Shown: positions 16,744 to 24,497 of the stretch, in pieces
Layout of the letters: every line of letters begins with the position of its first letter
Numbering within the stretch: position 1 is the stretch's first letter
Assembly (NCBI GenBank): GCA_003134045.1
Contig: PLAH01000144.1
Location: 59,201-95,172 of the forward strand
Reading direction: 5' to 3'
Length of the DNA: 35,972 nt
From: Gammaproteobacteria bacterium
GTDB lineage: Bacteria > Pseudomonadota > Gammaproteobacteria > Steroidobacterales > Steroidobacteraceae
Made by a program: the position numbers and the translations under genes
The notes under the pieces: generated by a model
What the model saw: the letters and a program-made list of their open reading frames with translations, nothing else
Told to the model about the DNA's origin: nothing
Database searches by the model: none

Positions 16744-16820
16744 GCGCCCGTAGCTCAACCGGATAGAGCACCGGCCTTCTAAGCCGGCGGTTGCAGGTTC
16801 GATTCCTGCCGGGCGCACCA
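16744..16820 (+). tRNA. tRNA-Arg (anticodon UCU)
   Basis: A full cloverleaf can be folded: acceptor GCGCCCG/CGGGCGC, D-arm GCTC...GAGC, anticodon stem CCGGC/GCCGG with loop CTTCTAA (anticodon TCT), T-arm GCAGG TTCGATT CCTGC, discriminator A and encoded CCA. It reads AGA codons. It is first in a cluster with tRNA-His and tRNA-Lys. Confidence 0.95.
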
Positions 16821-16843
16821 CCTCGTGTCGGAAGGATGACGAT

Positions 16844-16920
16844 GGTGGACGTAGCTCAGCTGGTAGAGCCCCGGATTGTGATTCCGGTTGTCGCGGGTTC
16901 GAGCCCCGTCGTCCACCCCA
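16844..16920 (+). tRNA. tRNA-His (anticodon GUG)
   Basis: Acceptor stem GTGGACG/CGTCCAC carries the extra G at position -1 (16844) opposite discriminator C73, the tRNA-His identity element. The anticodon loop is TTGTGAT (GTG), the T-loop TTCGAGC, and CCA is encoded. It lies 23 bp after tRNA-Arg, so the two are probably in one transcript. Confidence 0.95.
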
Positions 16921-16938
16921 CCTTGTGACGCAAGGTGG
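16918..16938 (+). other. Perfect hairpin overlapping the 3' end of tRNA-His
   Basis: CCACCTTG and CAAGGTGG form an 8-bp perfect stem with loop TGACG, starting inside the encoded CCA. No T-run follows, so it is more plausibly an RNA-processing or attenuation structure than a terminator. Confidence 0.35.
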
Positions 16939-16984
16939 CCGGTCGTGCGTTTGGGGGATAAGGCGTTTTCTGGAAAGGTTTCTT

Positions 16985-17060
<76 letters not shown>

Positions 17061-17106
17061 TTTAAATCAATCGCTTACAAATTGCGCACTCCAGCGAATT
17101 TCACGG

Positions 17107-17127
17107 GAGTGACCAAAGAGTGACCAA
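17107..17127 (+). repeat. Tandem 10-bp direct repeat (GAGTGACCAA)
   Basis: GAGTGACCAA occurs at 17107-17116 and again at 17118-17127, an 11-bp period close to one helical turn. A related GAGTGACCA is at 17289. Placed between a tRNA and a tRNA scar, these may be integrase arm-type sites or the remains of an integrase gene end. Confidence 0.4.
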
Positions 17128-17195
17128 GTGGTCGGTCCCAGCGGTTTTTTTTCTAGCGAGCGTCGGCAGCACCATCGTTTGTCGCTCAAGCTATG

Positions 17196-17243
17196 TTTCT
17201 ACGAACCAGGAGGCCGGGAGTTCGAATCTCTCCGGGCGCACCA
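17196..17243 (+). pseudogene. tRNA 3'-end fragment, possible attachment-site scar
   Basis: The sequence contains an anticodon-arm-like TTTCTACGAACCAGG, a T-arm (GGGAG TTCGAAT CTCTC) and the acceptor 3' strand CGGGCGCACCA, but no 5' half. The last 12 nt are identical to the 3' end of the tRNA-Arg at 16809-16820. Such 3' pieces are left when islands integrate into tRNA genes, and an accessory island starts directly after it. Confidence 0.6.
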
Positions 17244-17423
17244 TCAAATCAAGAACTTGGCAGACACGAGAACCTGATGGTTACTCTTGAGTGACCACGA
17301 AGTGATCACTTACCTAGGCCGTTGCGACACGAAAATTGTTTGGAAGTTGGAACCTCGTCTCCACAGCTATGTCGGAAGCGTGCCTCTCAACCTGACCTCG
17401 CCGGTAACCGGGAATCTGCACCA

Positions 17424-18464
17424 ATGTTCAACGTGCTTATCGATACTAGCGTTTGGCTCAATCTTGCCGAAGACCAGAGACAGACAGCGCTGCTCAATTC
17501 GCTTGAGGAGCTGCTGTCGGATGGGGTCGTAAACATCCTTCTACCCCGCATCGTGGTCAGCGAGTTTCAGAGGAACCGCAACCGCGTCGCAAAATCGAGT
17601 GAGAAGAGTCTTTCAACGCACTTCAATCTAGTAAAGGACGCCATCCGTAAAGCTGAGGGCGACAAGAGACGGAAAGACAATATCATTAGGTACCTATCGG
17701 ATATGGACCACCGCATCCCGATTGTGGGTGGTGCAGCCGAGGGCACATTGGCTCGGATCGATAAACTCCTCGGCTCCACGACAGTTATCGAAATGAGTGA
17801 CGAGGTGAAGATTCGAGCCGCCGACCGTGCGCTGAATCGGAAGGCACCGTGCCACCACGAGAACAAGAACGCGATGGCTGATGCGGTGTTGATTGAGACG
17901 TATTTTGAGTGCGTTAAGACGAAGGCCGGTGCCGGTGAGAGATTTGCGTTCGTCACGCACAACAAACAAGACTTCAGCCTCGTCAACGGAAACCAGAAGC
18001 TGCCACACACTGACCTTGCTAGTGGTTTCTCGAAGATCAAATCGATGTTCTTTATTACCCTAGCCGAGTGCTTGCGTCGTATTGATCCGATGCGTGTCAC
18101 GGCCCTCATGTGGGAACAGGAATGGAATCAACAGCCGCGCAGTCTGACGGAGATGTTGAAAGCTATGGACTTGTTTGCCACGCAAGTGTGGTACAACCGA
18201 CACAAGCACCTCGAATGGAAGATCTCCCACGGCAAGCACAAAATCGCCACCCGCGAGGAATGGGACGCCAAGAAACTGAGCGGCCAGAATCACACCATCG
18301 ATGAATTATGGAAGGGTGCGCAAAAATCGGGTAAGAAGGCTGAGCGAAAGCTCGGCCAAGGCAACTTTGGTCCCTGGCCCGACTTCGAATGGGGAATGAT
18401 CAACGGGAAGCTGTCTGCTCTCCGCTGGATGCTCGGTGAAGAATGGGACGAACTTTATACTTAG
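17424..18464 (+). CDS. PIN-domain protein (DUF4935-like), putative RNase
   Basis: The ATG at 17424 begins NVLIDTSVWLNL with the first PIN acidic residue. Further candidates are VVSEFQRN (Glu), AMADAVLIETYF (Asp, Glu) and FVTHNKQDFS (the T-x-N/D-x-x-D strand), all within residues 1-200. The remaining 150 residues are helical and rich in Trp and Lys (WKISHGKHKIA, WPDFEWGMINGKLSALRWM), with no recognised domain. PIN domains are Mg2+-dependent ribonucleases. The size and lone occurrence, without a VapB-like antitoxin, resemble DUF4935 proteins of defence islands rather than VapC. It lies directly behind the tRNA scar and is convergent with the next gene (stops 2 bp apart). The target is unknown. 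Confidence 0.75.
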   Translation: MFNVLIDTSVWLNLAEDQRQTALLNSLEELLSDGVVNILLPRIVVSEFQRNRNRVAKSSEKSLSTHFNLVKDAIRKAEGDKRRKDNIIRYLSDMDHRIPIVGGAAEGTLARIDKLLGSTTVIEMSDEVKIRAADRALNRKAPCHHENKNAMADAVLIETYFECVKTKAGAGERFAFVTHNKQDFSLVNGNQKLPHTDLASGFSKIKSMFFITLAECLRRIDPMRVTALMWEQEWNQQPRSLTEMLKAMDLFATQVWYNRHKHLEWKISHGKHKIATREEWDAKKLSGQNHTIDELWKGAQKSGKKAERKLGQGNFGPWPDFEWGMINGKLSALRWMLGEEWDELYT

Positions 18465-18466
18465 AA

Positions 18467-19141
18467 CTACTGAGAGACGCGACCTCCTACCTGAGATTGT
18501 AGCGACGGAATTGTCTTGTACCAGTAAGGGTCTGCAGCACAACTAGTATCGGGATGTATGCCTTGGAAAATGTGATCGTTTACATACATGGGGTTCGCGC
18601 TGATTCGTTGTTTGGCCGTAGCAACGCAAAACGCAACAAGGTCGGCTTGCCGTCTCTCGAATTCTCTATTCTGGGCGGCCTCGATCATTTGTGTATTTGC
18701 GCGCCGATTCTCTGCTACCTCTGCGCTTTTCTGCGCCTCATCGGCCGCACGTTGCGCGGCTGCTACCAGCTCCTGCTGCTGGGCCAGTTGCGCGGCAAGC
18801 TCCGGGCGGTGACGATCCTCTACATCGAGCAACATTCGTAGGAATTTCTCGCGAGCATTGTCTTCTGAAATTCGCTTTAGTTGGAGACCATGGAGCAGTT
18901 TGTCGGCCTCAATCAAAAATAGCTGGGTTGCAGCGTCACTCGAATTAAATATGGGGTCTTTTGAAGCGCCAAGGATTGCCTTTGTGCAGGGGATTTCGAC
19001 AGAGAGAGGCGTATCGGGATGAGGCGCGCATAGTGCATGGATCTCTTGCAGCTTGTCCTGTGCGGCAATCGCTGGAGATACTGGGATGACAATTGCTAGC
19101 ACGACGACTGTTGTTATCAATGACTTCGTGAATACGTCCAT
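18467..19141 (-). CDS. Secreted or periplasmic hypothetical protein with coiled coil
   Basis: The start at 19141 is fixed by a strong ribosome binding site (AGGGGAG, 8 nt upstream) and gives a signal peptide (SLITTVVVLAIVIPVSPAIA, cleavage after AIAA). The 200-residue mature part has four cysteines, two near the start (HALCAPHPDT, EIPCTKAIL), one in VAFCVATAKQR and one in TSCAADPYW. A central Ala/Gln/Glu-rich coiled coil runs through QQQELVAAAQRAADEAQKSA. The family is not recognised. It is convergent with the PIN gene. The coiled coil and paired cysteines suggest an envelope-associated structural or inhibitor protein, but this is inference. Confidence 0.7.
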   Translation of the reverse strand: MDVFTKSLITTVVVLAIVIPVSPAIAAQDKLQEIHALCAPHPDTPLSVEIPCTKAILGASKDPIFNSSDAATQLFLIEADKLLHGLQLKRISEDNAREKFLRMLLDVEDRHRPELAAQLAQQQELVAAAQRAADEAQKSAEVAENRRANTQMIEAAQNREFERRQADLVAFCVATAKQRISANPMYVNDHIFQGIHPDTSCAADPYWYKTIPSLQSQVGGRVSQ

Positions 19142-19429
19142 GGAATCTCCCCTTGATCCCAATCAAGAGACCGTCAGTGTACGTCATGTTGCAAACCGTT
19201 GGCAGACGGATCAGTGGTTAAGGGGCACATACCTTGGGTGTAGGCGTGTAGATTAACACTTCTCCATGTCTTCCAATCTTGCGCACTTATTGCACCTCTT
19301 GGGCCTCTTATGGAATAGCAATGAAATGGCGGCGTCGCATGACCATCGACTTCGTATGAGTACAGGGGGATACATGCGCGTGTCCACCGCAGCCGTCGCC
19401 CGCGACTCTATGTGGAGTGGGCTCCGCCG
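19142..19429. other. Intergenic or eroded stretch
   Basis: It holds the upstream region of the secreted protein and sequence left over from the DUF2958 gene end. No supported gene, repeat or RNA was found. Confidence 0.35.
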
Positions 19430-19711
19430 TCGTAACCGGATCTTCACGATGCGTGGACCGCCCACCACAGTTGCAAGTTCGATCATGCTGACGTAGCCGA
19501 GTTCCGGCTCGCCCGTGCCGAGATCGCAGAGGCCGAAGGCGAGGCCGTCCCCGTTGATTTCGGTGAGCAGTCAGGTGCATTGGGCGTCGAGGGAGAACAA
19601 GTTTGACGACGGGCTGGAAGTCGGGGCGCCGGCGTCCTGGTCGATGGCGGCGCGTTGCGCGCGGCCGTTGGCGAGGAGTTCCGTGTGTTGAGCTTCAGTG
19701 ATGAGTTTCAT
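19430..19711 (-). pseudogene. DUF2958 protein, multiply frameshifted
   Basis: From an ATG at 19711 the minus strand reads MKLITEAQHTELLANGRAQ, the normal start of DUF2958 (LLANGRAQ motif). A second frame gives DFQPVVKLV, and a third gives LLTEINGDGLAFGLCDLGTG with EPELGYVSMIELA, the diagnostic FGLCDLGxGxPELGYVS block. At least two frameshifts separate the pieces. DUF2958 proteins are about 110 residues long, of unknown function, and frequent on conjugative elements beside antirestriction genes, as here with ArdC, RadC and SRAP in the same island. Confidence 0.7.
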
Positions 19712-19714
19712 TGA

Positions 19715-19793
19715 TTTGGTTCCTGTCTTCAGAGGACCCCATTGGTCCCTTCGCCAGAAGCCCGGGGACCAATGGAGTCCTCGGGGAACCAAA
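19715..19793. repeat. Long imperfect inverted repeat upstream of the DUF2958 gene
   Basis: An inner stem pairs 19732-19749 with 19765-19782 (GAGGACCCCATTGGTCCC against GGGACCAATGGAGTCCTC, 17 of 18 matches). An outer stem pairs TTTGGTTCC at 19715-19723 with GGAACCAAA at 19785-19793. Just outside both arms lies ATGAAA followed by a CTCATC or GTCATC hexamer, so the symmetry extends to the start codon of DUF2958 on the minus strand and to a 17-codon ORF on the plus strand. Confidence 0.65.
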
Positions 19794-19874
19794 TGAAAGT
19801 CATCGATGCACGAAAGCTACTCGGTGCCATGTTAAATCGCTCGTGATTTCTGTGTGCTGCGCAAACGTGCAGAT

Positions 19875-20555
19875 TCATGCGACCTGGATGGGTGCAATCA
19901 ACTCCGCGTCATTGTTCTTGGGGGTATTGACCCGCTTGCTCACCGGCGTCGCCAGCATGTGGGTGTCTGGATACTGTCTGATTACGTGAAAAGCGTCATC
20001 AGGCGTACCGGAGAGCCACGTATCCCGATCCTCTTTCGCAAGGATCGCCGGCATTCGCTGTTTGACGTTGTGAATTTCCCTCATCAGCTTATTGGCCGGC
20101 ATCGTCACGATCGTACACGACTCGACCGTCACGCCGTCAGCGCCGGGCGATGAATCCCAGAGTCCGGCAAGCCCAAAGATCTCCTGGTCGTTGAGCGTGA
20201 TGTAGTAGGGTTGCTTGGTCTTTCCGTCCGCCTGGACTTGCCACTCGAAAAACCCGAGCGCCGGCATGATGCACCGCTGGCCGCGCTTCCACGGGCCGCG
20301 CCAGGTGGCAGCATCCTGAAGTTTCTCGACGGTGGCATTGATCGTGGAATACTTCGGCGCAACGCCCTTCGCCCAGAAGGGAATCAGGCCCCAATGCAGG
20401 CGTGCGAGGCGGCGTTCGCCGTCGATCACGCGAACGACCGGTACCTTGTGCGTCGGCGCGACGTTGTAGCTCGCCGGAAAATGCCATTCGGTGCGCACGA
20501 GATTGAACTCGCGCTCGATGGCGGCATCGTCGGGGGATACATAGCGGCCGCACAT
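19875..20555 (-). CDS. yedK: SRAP-domain protein (YedK/HMCES family), abasic-site crosslinker
   Basis: The start at 20555 has an AGGAGG ribosome binding site and gives MCGRY; after Met removal the catalytic Cys2 forms a thiazolidine with abasic sites in single-stranded DNA, protecting them. Other SRAP elements are present: SYNVAPT, GLIPFWAKG, the Asn of STINATVEKL, the Glu of GFFEWQVQADG and the His of REIHNVKQRMPAIL. The length of 226 residues is normal. An upstream extension to 20636 is possible but would bury Cys2, so it is rejected. In mobile elements SRAP proteins probably guard single-stranded transfer intermediates, which would fit the ArdC and RadC neighbours. Confidence 0.92.
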   Translation of the reverse strand: MCGRYVSPDDAAIEREFNLVRTEWHFPASYNVAPTHKVPVVRVIDGERRLARLHWGLIPFWAKGVAPKYSTINATVEKLQDAATWRGPWKRGQRCIMPALGFFEWQVQADGKTKQPYYITLNDQEIFGLAGLWDSSPGADGVTVESCTIVTMPANKLMREIHNVKQRMPAILAKEDRDTWLSGTPDDAFHVIRQYPDTHMLATPVSKRVNTPKNNDAELIAPIQVA

Positions 20556-20729
20556 ACTGCCTCCTCCTAGAAGGCAGGACATTGCCCCTGCGGGACGCCT
20601 GTGGCAAGTCCCGCTCAAAACCGCGATTCGCGTCACCGAACTGGCGATGCCATCCTGGCAAATTGGCCACTTGACCCTAGGAACAACGGAATGTCTGGCG
20701 CAACCGCGCGTTATTGTTGAGCGAAAGGA

Positions 20730-21716
20730 ATGTGGTTACTCGTATTGCTCGCTCTCGGCGTCGCCCTGATTTGGGCATTTCGGGATGCCGTTTCAGGCAC
20801 TGGGGCCGTTACCGATCGTTGGCCGCTGCGACCGCGCTCGCTCCTGACTGAGCGTGAGCAGCAGTTATATGAGCGATTGGTAGCGATATTTCCACATCAT
20901 GTAGTTTTCCCGCAAGTCGCCTTGTCGCAGATGATCGAATTGGCGCCCGGCGCGGCCAATCGACAGTCCATCCAAAATCAGTTCTTTCGGCTGGTGGCTG
21001 ACTTTGTGCTCTGCAACCGCGATTTCAGCGTCGTGGCAGTGATTGAATTGGACGATCCCACACACAAGAGAGCGGATCGGCAAAGCGCAGACGCACGAAA
21101 GACCAAGGCACTGACGTCCGCGGGCCTGCGACTCGTCCGGATCCCCGCCGGTCCCGTGCCCTCGCACGAGGAACTGCAACGGCTTATTCGAGATCACAAC
21201 ATTCTGTCCGACGGTTCGTTTGTGCGAAGCAACCCTCTGGCGCCCGGCTTGGATCCGGAATCGGCCGCCGTGCGGCGATCGATGGTGCCCCTGGTTCTCG
21301 CCGCGGTCGTCATCGCCGGCGGCTGGATGATGTACTCCCGGTGGCTGACCCAATCGGTCCCACGCGTCCTCGGTGCGCAACCTCTCCCCTTGACGTCCCG
21401 GCTGGCACCGGCAACCCCGGCTCCCGTACGGCCTGGACCGGCGCCGGCAACGCCCACGCCGGCTGCTATTCGTCCGACGGCTGCGGAGCAAGCAGAAGCG
21501 AAGCGGATGGAGGCACAAGCCGCGTTGGCTGCTCAGCGGGCAGCGGACGCGCTGGCAAAGCGCAAGGAGCGCGCGTGGGCGGCATCCTATGTCGCACCGG
21601 CCTCGTGTGAACATCCGCCCACCTGGAAGGATCAGGTCGACTGCGGCAATCAGTACATGCGCGCCAAGAAGGAATTCGAACAGCGGTGGCAGGCGCAGCA
21701 GACCGCAGCGCAATAA
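20730..21716 (+). CDS. DUF2726 membrane protein
   Basis: This 328-residue protein starts at ATG 20730 behind AAAGGA. It has an N-terminal membrane helix (MWLLVLLALGVALIWAF) and a DUF2726 domain at about residues 38-155 (LTEREQQLYERLVAIFPHH, VFPQVALSQMI, FVLCNRDFSVVAVIELDDPT, ARKTKALTSAGLRLVRIPA). The D-x-x-x-x-x-V-I-E-L-D pattern followed by DxxK resembles the restriction-endonuclease-like fold. A second membrane helix (MVPLVLAAVVIAGGWMMY) is followed by a Pro/Ala linker and a C-terminal helical region with two Cys (CEHPPTWKDQVDC). DUF2726 proteins are found on plasmids and phages and may be nucleases. Divergent from SRAP. Confidence 0.8.
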   Translation: MWLLVLLALGVALIWAFRDAVSGTGAVTDRWPLRPRSLLTEREQQLYERLVAIFPHHVVFPQVALSQMIELAPGAANRQSIQNQFFRLVADFVLCNRDFSVVAVIELDDPTHKRADRQSADARKTKALTSAGLRLVRIPAGPVPSHEELQRLIRDHNILSDGSFVRSNPLAPGLDPESAAVRRSMVPLVLAAVVIAGGWMMYSRWLTQSVPRVLGAQPLPLTSRLAPATPAPVRPGPAPATPTPAAIRPTAAEQAEAKRMEAQAALAAQRAADALAKRKERAWAASYVAPASCEHPPTWKDQVDCGNQYMRAKKEFEQRWQAQQTAAQ

Positions 21717-21731
21717 CTCAAGCCCAAGCCG

Positions 21732-21956
21732 TCAATCCCCGGCGTCTTTCATCACTTCCCACATTCGAACGCCCAGGCCCTTGCAAACGGTTTCCAATGT
21801 ATCAAGCGTGATGTTTTGCTCGCCGCGTTAGATTGCACTGTAATAGGTGCGGTGCATGCGGATCTTATCCGCGTAGCTCTCCTGGCTGAAGCCTTGCGCC
21901 TCCCGCCGGTTGCGGATGGCAGCTCCGATGCGAACATGACTGCCGGTTTTCTTCAT
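21732..21956 (-). pseudogene. XRE-family regulator with an in-frame stop codon
   Basis: From ATG 21956 the frame reads GAAIRNRREAQGFSQESYAD and MHRTYYSAI, then TAA at 21828-21830 (codon 43), then RGEQNITLDTLETVCKGLGV to a natural stop at 21732. The stop falls exactly where the family has Glu or Asp (IERGE), so a single G to T change of GAA explains it. Without it this would be a 74-residue helix-turn-helix regulator. It lies between the DUF2726 gene and the IS6 scrap, and no partner toxin is adjacent. Confidence 0.75.
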
Positions 21957-21977
21957 GTCGGAACACGTAAATGCTAT

Positions 21978-22751
21978 TTACAGTCTTAAAAACTGCGGCC
22001 GACTGTGGCCTCGAACCGTAAGCGTGCGGCCGATGCTCGGGTTCAAGGTCTTTCGCTGCGCACGCATCCTCATTGCCGGCATCGAAACGATGCACATGAT
22101 CCGCAAGGGGCAGATCGATTGCATGAAGGACAAGAGCTCCGGAGCGACATTCAGTTGCGCGAGATAGTTGCGAACTCGATTTAGCTGCGCATCATAAATT
22201 GTTTTAACTTGAGTTGAGGTAAGCCCTGCCGGAAGGTCAGCAAAGAATATTCGGTGCACGCCAACCACAGGATTGTCAAGAATTCCCGAGCCGATTCGGG
22301 TTACGCCACCAGCGAAAATCAGAACGCATGAGCTATAGCATCCGTCCGTAGAAACGATACCATCCCGTCTCCGAACCTCTGAACCAATGCCTATGGCGGC
22401 AGCCACATCACCGCCGGGGGAATTCAAGTTCAACCAAATTTGCTTGGCGCCCATTGCCAATCCAGCGAAGACGATATTATCGCCAGGCCGGATCTCACCG
22501 GTGATACTGATGACTACCAACTCACTGTTGGCATGGGGCTTATCGATGGTGATGTCAGCGCCCACCGCCGTGTTTTGTAGGAGCGTGCAGGGGCAGATAA
22601 CCGAGATCCCCGCCCGCACTAAACCGGGTGCTGTGAAATCAAGAAACCGCGCCGATCGCTTTGCAGGGCAATTCATGCGCAGACCGTGTGTCACTTGTTG
22701 GCCAATATCAAGCGGGGATTCTTGATAGACTCCATAGACACCTAAAGGCAC
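21978..22751 (-). pseudogene. Periplasmic ClpP/crotonase-like protein, 3' end replaced by IS6 scrap
   Basis: The genuine part spans about 22117-22751. It includes SELVVISITGEIRPGDNIVF, IWLNLNSPGGDVAAAIGIGS (oxyanion-hole S-P-G-G), TDGCYSSCVLIFAGGVTRIG (nucleophile region, compare C-A-S-A-C in COG3904) and NPVVGVHRIFF (His). These are features of the uncharacterised periplasmic ClpP-like family COG3904. At PELLSFMQSI the frame runs into antisense transposase and adds about 46 foreign residues, so the final Asp-bearing region is lost. The N-terminus is also uncertain; no clear signal peptide is seen. It is divergent from the secreted PDZ protein, with 60 bp between the starts. Confidence 0.7.
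22024..22122 (+). mobile_element. IS6-family transposase fragment
   Basis: The plus strand encodes RPMLGFKVFRCARILIAGIE followed by TMHMIRKGQ, the same C-terminal segment as the transposase at 634-1176 with two differences in the shared stretch (P to L, T to A). No terminal repeat accompanies it. It abuts the 3' end of the ClpP-like gene, whose frame continues antisense into the fragment. Confidence 0.75.
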
Positions 22752-22811
22752 CGTGCGGCACGGCGTACTGGACGGCCAAAAAGAAATCTACCAAATCAGC
22801 GAAGTGGTGCA

Positions 22812-23705
22812 ATGAACGTTATCTCAAAGCCGCTGATGGCACTCGCATCGCTGTCCGGGCTGGTGGCGTTGGCCGGCATTGCCGTTGCAAAAGATCCCCC
22901 GATTCTCTCGCTCTCAATGGAACATTTCAGAGACACTGCAACGCTCAAGGACGATGCGCTCGATACCACTGCGACGATAACCACCGAGCCAGGCTTTATC
23001 GAGCATCAAGGACTTTTGAGATTCGTTACACACGATACATTCCTGCGTGGCTTCATCAACAAAAAAACCGGGGAAGCAACAACCCAAGTCTACGAATGGA
23101 TCACGTACGACGGGGACTGGCGTTTCTATGAAACGGCTAACTTTTCAACGTTAAATGGACCCGTTTCAGCTCCAGCAACCCAGATAGACAAACAGGTCGA
23201 TGCTTGCTCAACCTTAAGCTGCACTCACACCGAACATGTCGCCTTCACCATCCCCGAGGCCTATCTGCGCGCACTCGCCGCTGCGTACGTTCCAGGAAAG
23301 CCCGCGATCTGGCTCTACAAGTTCATTCCAAAAGCGGGTCCAGATTTTACTGACGGTCTGTCGAATGCTGAGGTAGCGGGATTTATCGCAAAAATTGACG
23401 ATTACACGGCAGCGCACCGGCTAGCAGTGCCATCAAAGCAAACGTTGGGCGTTCTGTTCGCGCCGATGTCCCCCACGCCAGATAATTCCGCGCGAACGGG
23501 ACTTTTGGTAATACAAGTGAAGGACGGTTCGATTGCGCAAAATGCCGGTATTGCGGTCGGCGACATTATCCGCGCCTTCGGTGATGCTCAAATTACACAG
23601 CCTACGGATTTACAGGCCGCCGTTGCAGCTGCGACACCTGGTTCGTCGGTGCAGGTCAAATTGATCCGCGCCGCGACAGACATGATGGTCACCGCAAAAT
23701 TCTAG
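22812..23705 (+). CDS. Secreted protein with C-terminal PDZ domain
   Basis: The ATG at 22812 starts a 297-residue product with a Sec signal peptide (PLMALASLSGLVALAGIAVA, cleavage after AVA-K). Residues 30-200 form an unrecognised domain with a Cys pair (DACSTLSCTH) and aromatic strands (EWITYDGDWRFYETA). Residues 215-297 are an HtrA-type PDZ domain: LGVLFAPMSP, GLLVIQVKDGSIAQNAGIAV and GDIIRAFGDAQITQPTDLQA. No protease catalytic triad is visible, so the PDZ probably recognises protein C-termini. It is divergent from a periplasmic ClpP-like gene, suggesting a shared envelope proteolysis role. The stop codon overlaps the 24-bp repeat at 23705. Confidence 0.75.
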   Translation: MNVISKPLMALASLSGLVALAGIAVAKDPPILSLSMEHFRDTATLKDDALDTTATITTEPGFIEHQGLLRFVTHDTFLRGFINKKTGEATTQVYEWITYDGDWRFYETANFSTLNGPVSAPATQIDKQVDACSTLSCTHTEHVAFTIPEAYLRALAAAYVPGKPAIWLYKFIPKAGPDFTDGLSNAEVAGFIAKIDDYTAAHRLAVPSKQTLGVLFAPMSPTPDNSARTGLLVIQVKDGSIAQNAGIAVGDIIRAFGDAQITQPTDLQAAVAAATPGSSVQVKLIRAATDMMVTAKF

Positions 23706-23728
23706 GCTCTGTCACCAACTCGTGTTGG
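23705..23728 (+). repeat. 24-bp repeat, second copy (possible IS end)
   Basis: It begins GGCTCTGTCACCAA and matches the minus strand of 9094-9117 at 23 of 24 positions, the sole difference being C versus A at the 15th base. It overlaps the stop codon of the PDZ gene. Orientation is opposite to the first copy. Confidence 0.55.
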
Positions 23729-23882
23729 CTGCCGCTGGGCTCCGGCCGGCCATCAAGAAACCTTGGGCATTTGGAAATGCCGTACAGAAAGCAGCCGTTC
23801 GTCATCGTCAGGTGTGGGGTCAAACTCGGACATCGCTTGTCAGATCGAGTCTGAATTAATACAGCTTATAAGACGGAGCACA

Positions 23883-24089
23883 GTGAAGAAATCAATCGAG
23901 CAGGGTACCCGGTCGGTCGGTAAGGGAGAACCTCATTGGATTAGTCCTTTGCCGTCCGCACTTCGTCACCAACTGCAAGCCGCTGTTGAAAAAGGTAAGT
24001 CTCTGGGATTGTCCAACGGTACTTTGTTGACCGAATTCTTTCACGCCTTGGATCGCGCAGACGGGATCGATCCTATTATTTATTGGTGA
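23883..24089 (+). CDS. Small hypothetical protein, 68 residues
   Basis: The GTG at 23883 has GGAG 7 nt upstream and gives a soluble protein: KKSIEQGTRSVGKGEPHWIS, then LPSALRHQLQAAVEKGKSLG and LTEFFHALDRADGIDPIIYW. It is predicted mostly helical, with an amphipathic middle helix. The frame remains open upstream to 23763 but that part includes low-complexity serine runs and is probably not coding. The family is not recognised. Confidence 0.5.
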   Translation: MKKSIEQGTRSVGKGEPHWISPLPSALRHQLQAAVEKGKSLGLSNGTLLTEFFHALDRADGIDPIIYW

Positions 24090-24497
24090 CTATGTTGGAT
24101 GACCGGAAGGCTTGCCGTTGGCAGTAGGGATGAGACTCAAGGGAAAATATTCGTAGCGCCAATGTGAAAAGGGCGAGTCGCGGCCTGGCCGCGACCGCGC
24201 TATTCCGGGTTCGCTAGACGCTCATCCCGCTGACGCGGGACGGCGCGCCGCCCTGCATATCGCTCTCGCTGGCGTGCCTCCCGCACGCTCAATGCCCAAT
24301 GCATCGTCGAAACCATAGGCCTGGGAAGAGGGGGGCTTGCCTGGTCTTCTTAGTTTACGCGGCGTTCTCGCCGTCAAGGCCTGCGCGCGGGCCAAAGCGC
24401 CCGTGCTCGCGAGTCGCTGCGCGAGCCTTGACTGCTGCGCTGCGCCGCGTGGTTCCGCTTCACCGGCAATCCGCCGGCATCGAAGCTGGAGAACATC
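24090..24497. other. Long leader upstream of radC with palindromes
   Basis: No gene is seen in about 400 bp. Two strong GC palindromes occur: TCGCGGCC-T-GGCCGCGA at 24178-24194 and TCCCGC-TGAC-GCGGGA at 24225-24240. Such a structured stretch before an operon of an integrative element could be a transfer-related or regulatory RNA region, but I recognise no family. Confidence 0.4.

Noticed and set aside
16273..16821. Long minus-strand ORF of 182 codons
   Set aside because: It starts inside the tRNA-Arg gene and runs antisense through it and its promoter. The N-terminus (MVRPAGIEPATAG) is a well-known spurious translation of tRNA regions.
17061..17424. Integrase gene at the tRNA scar
   Set aside because: No tyrosine or serine recombinase motif is present in any frame here or elsewhere in the window.
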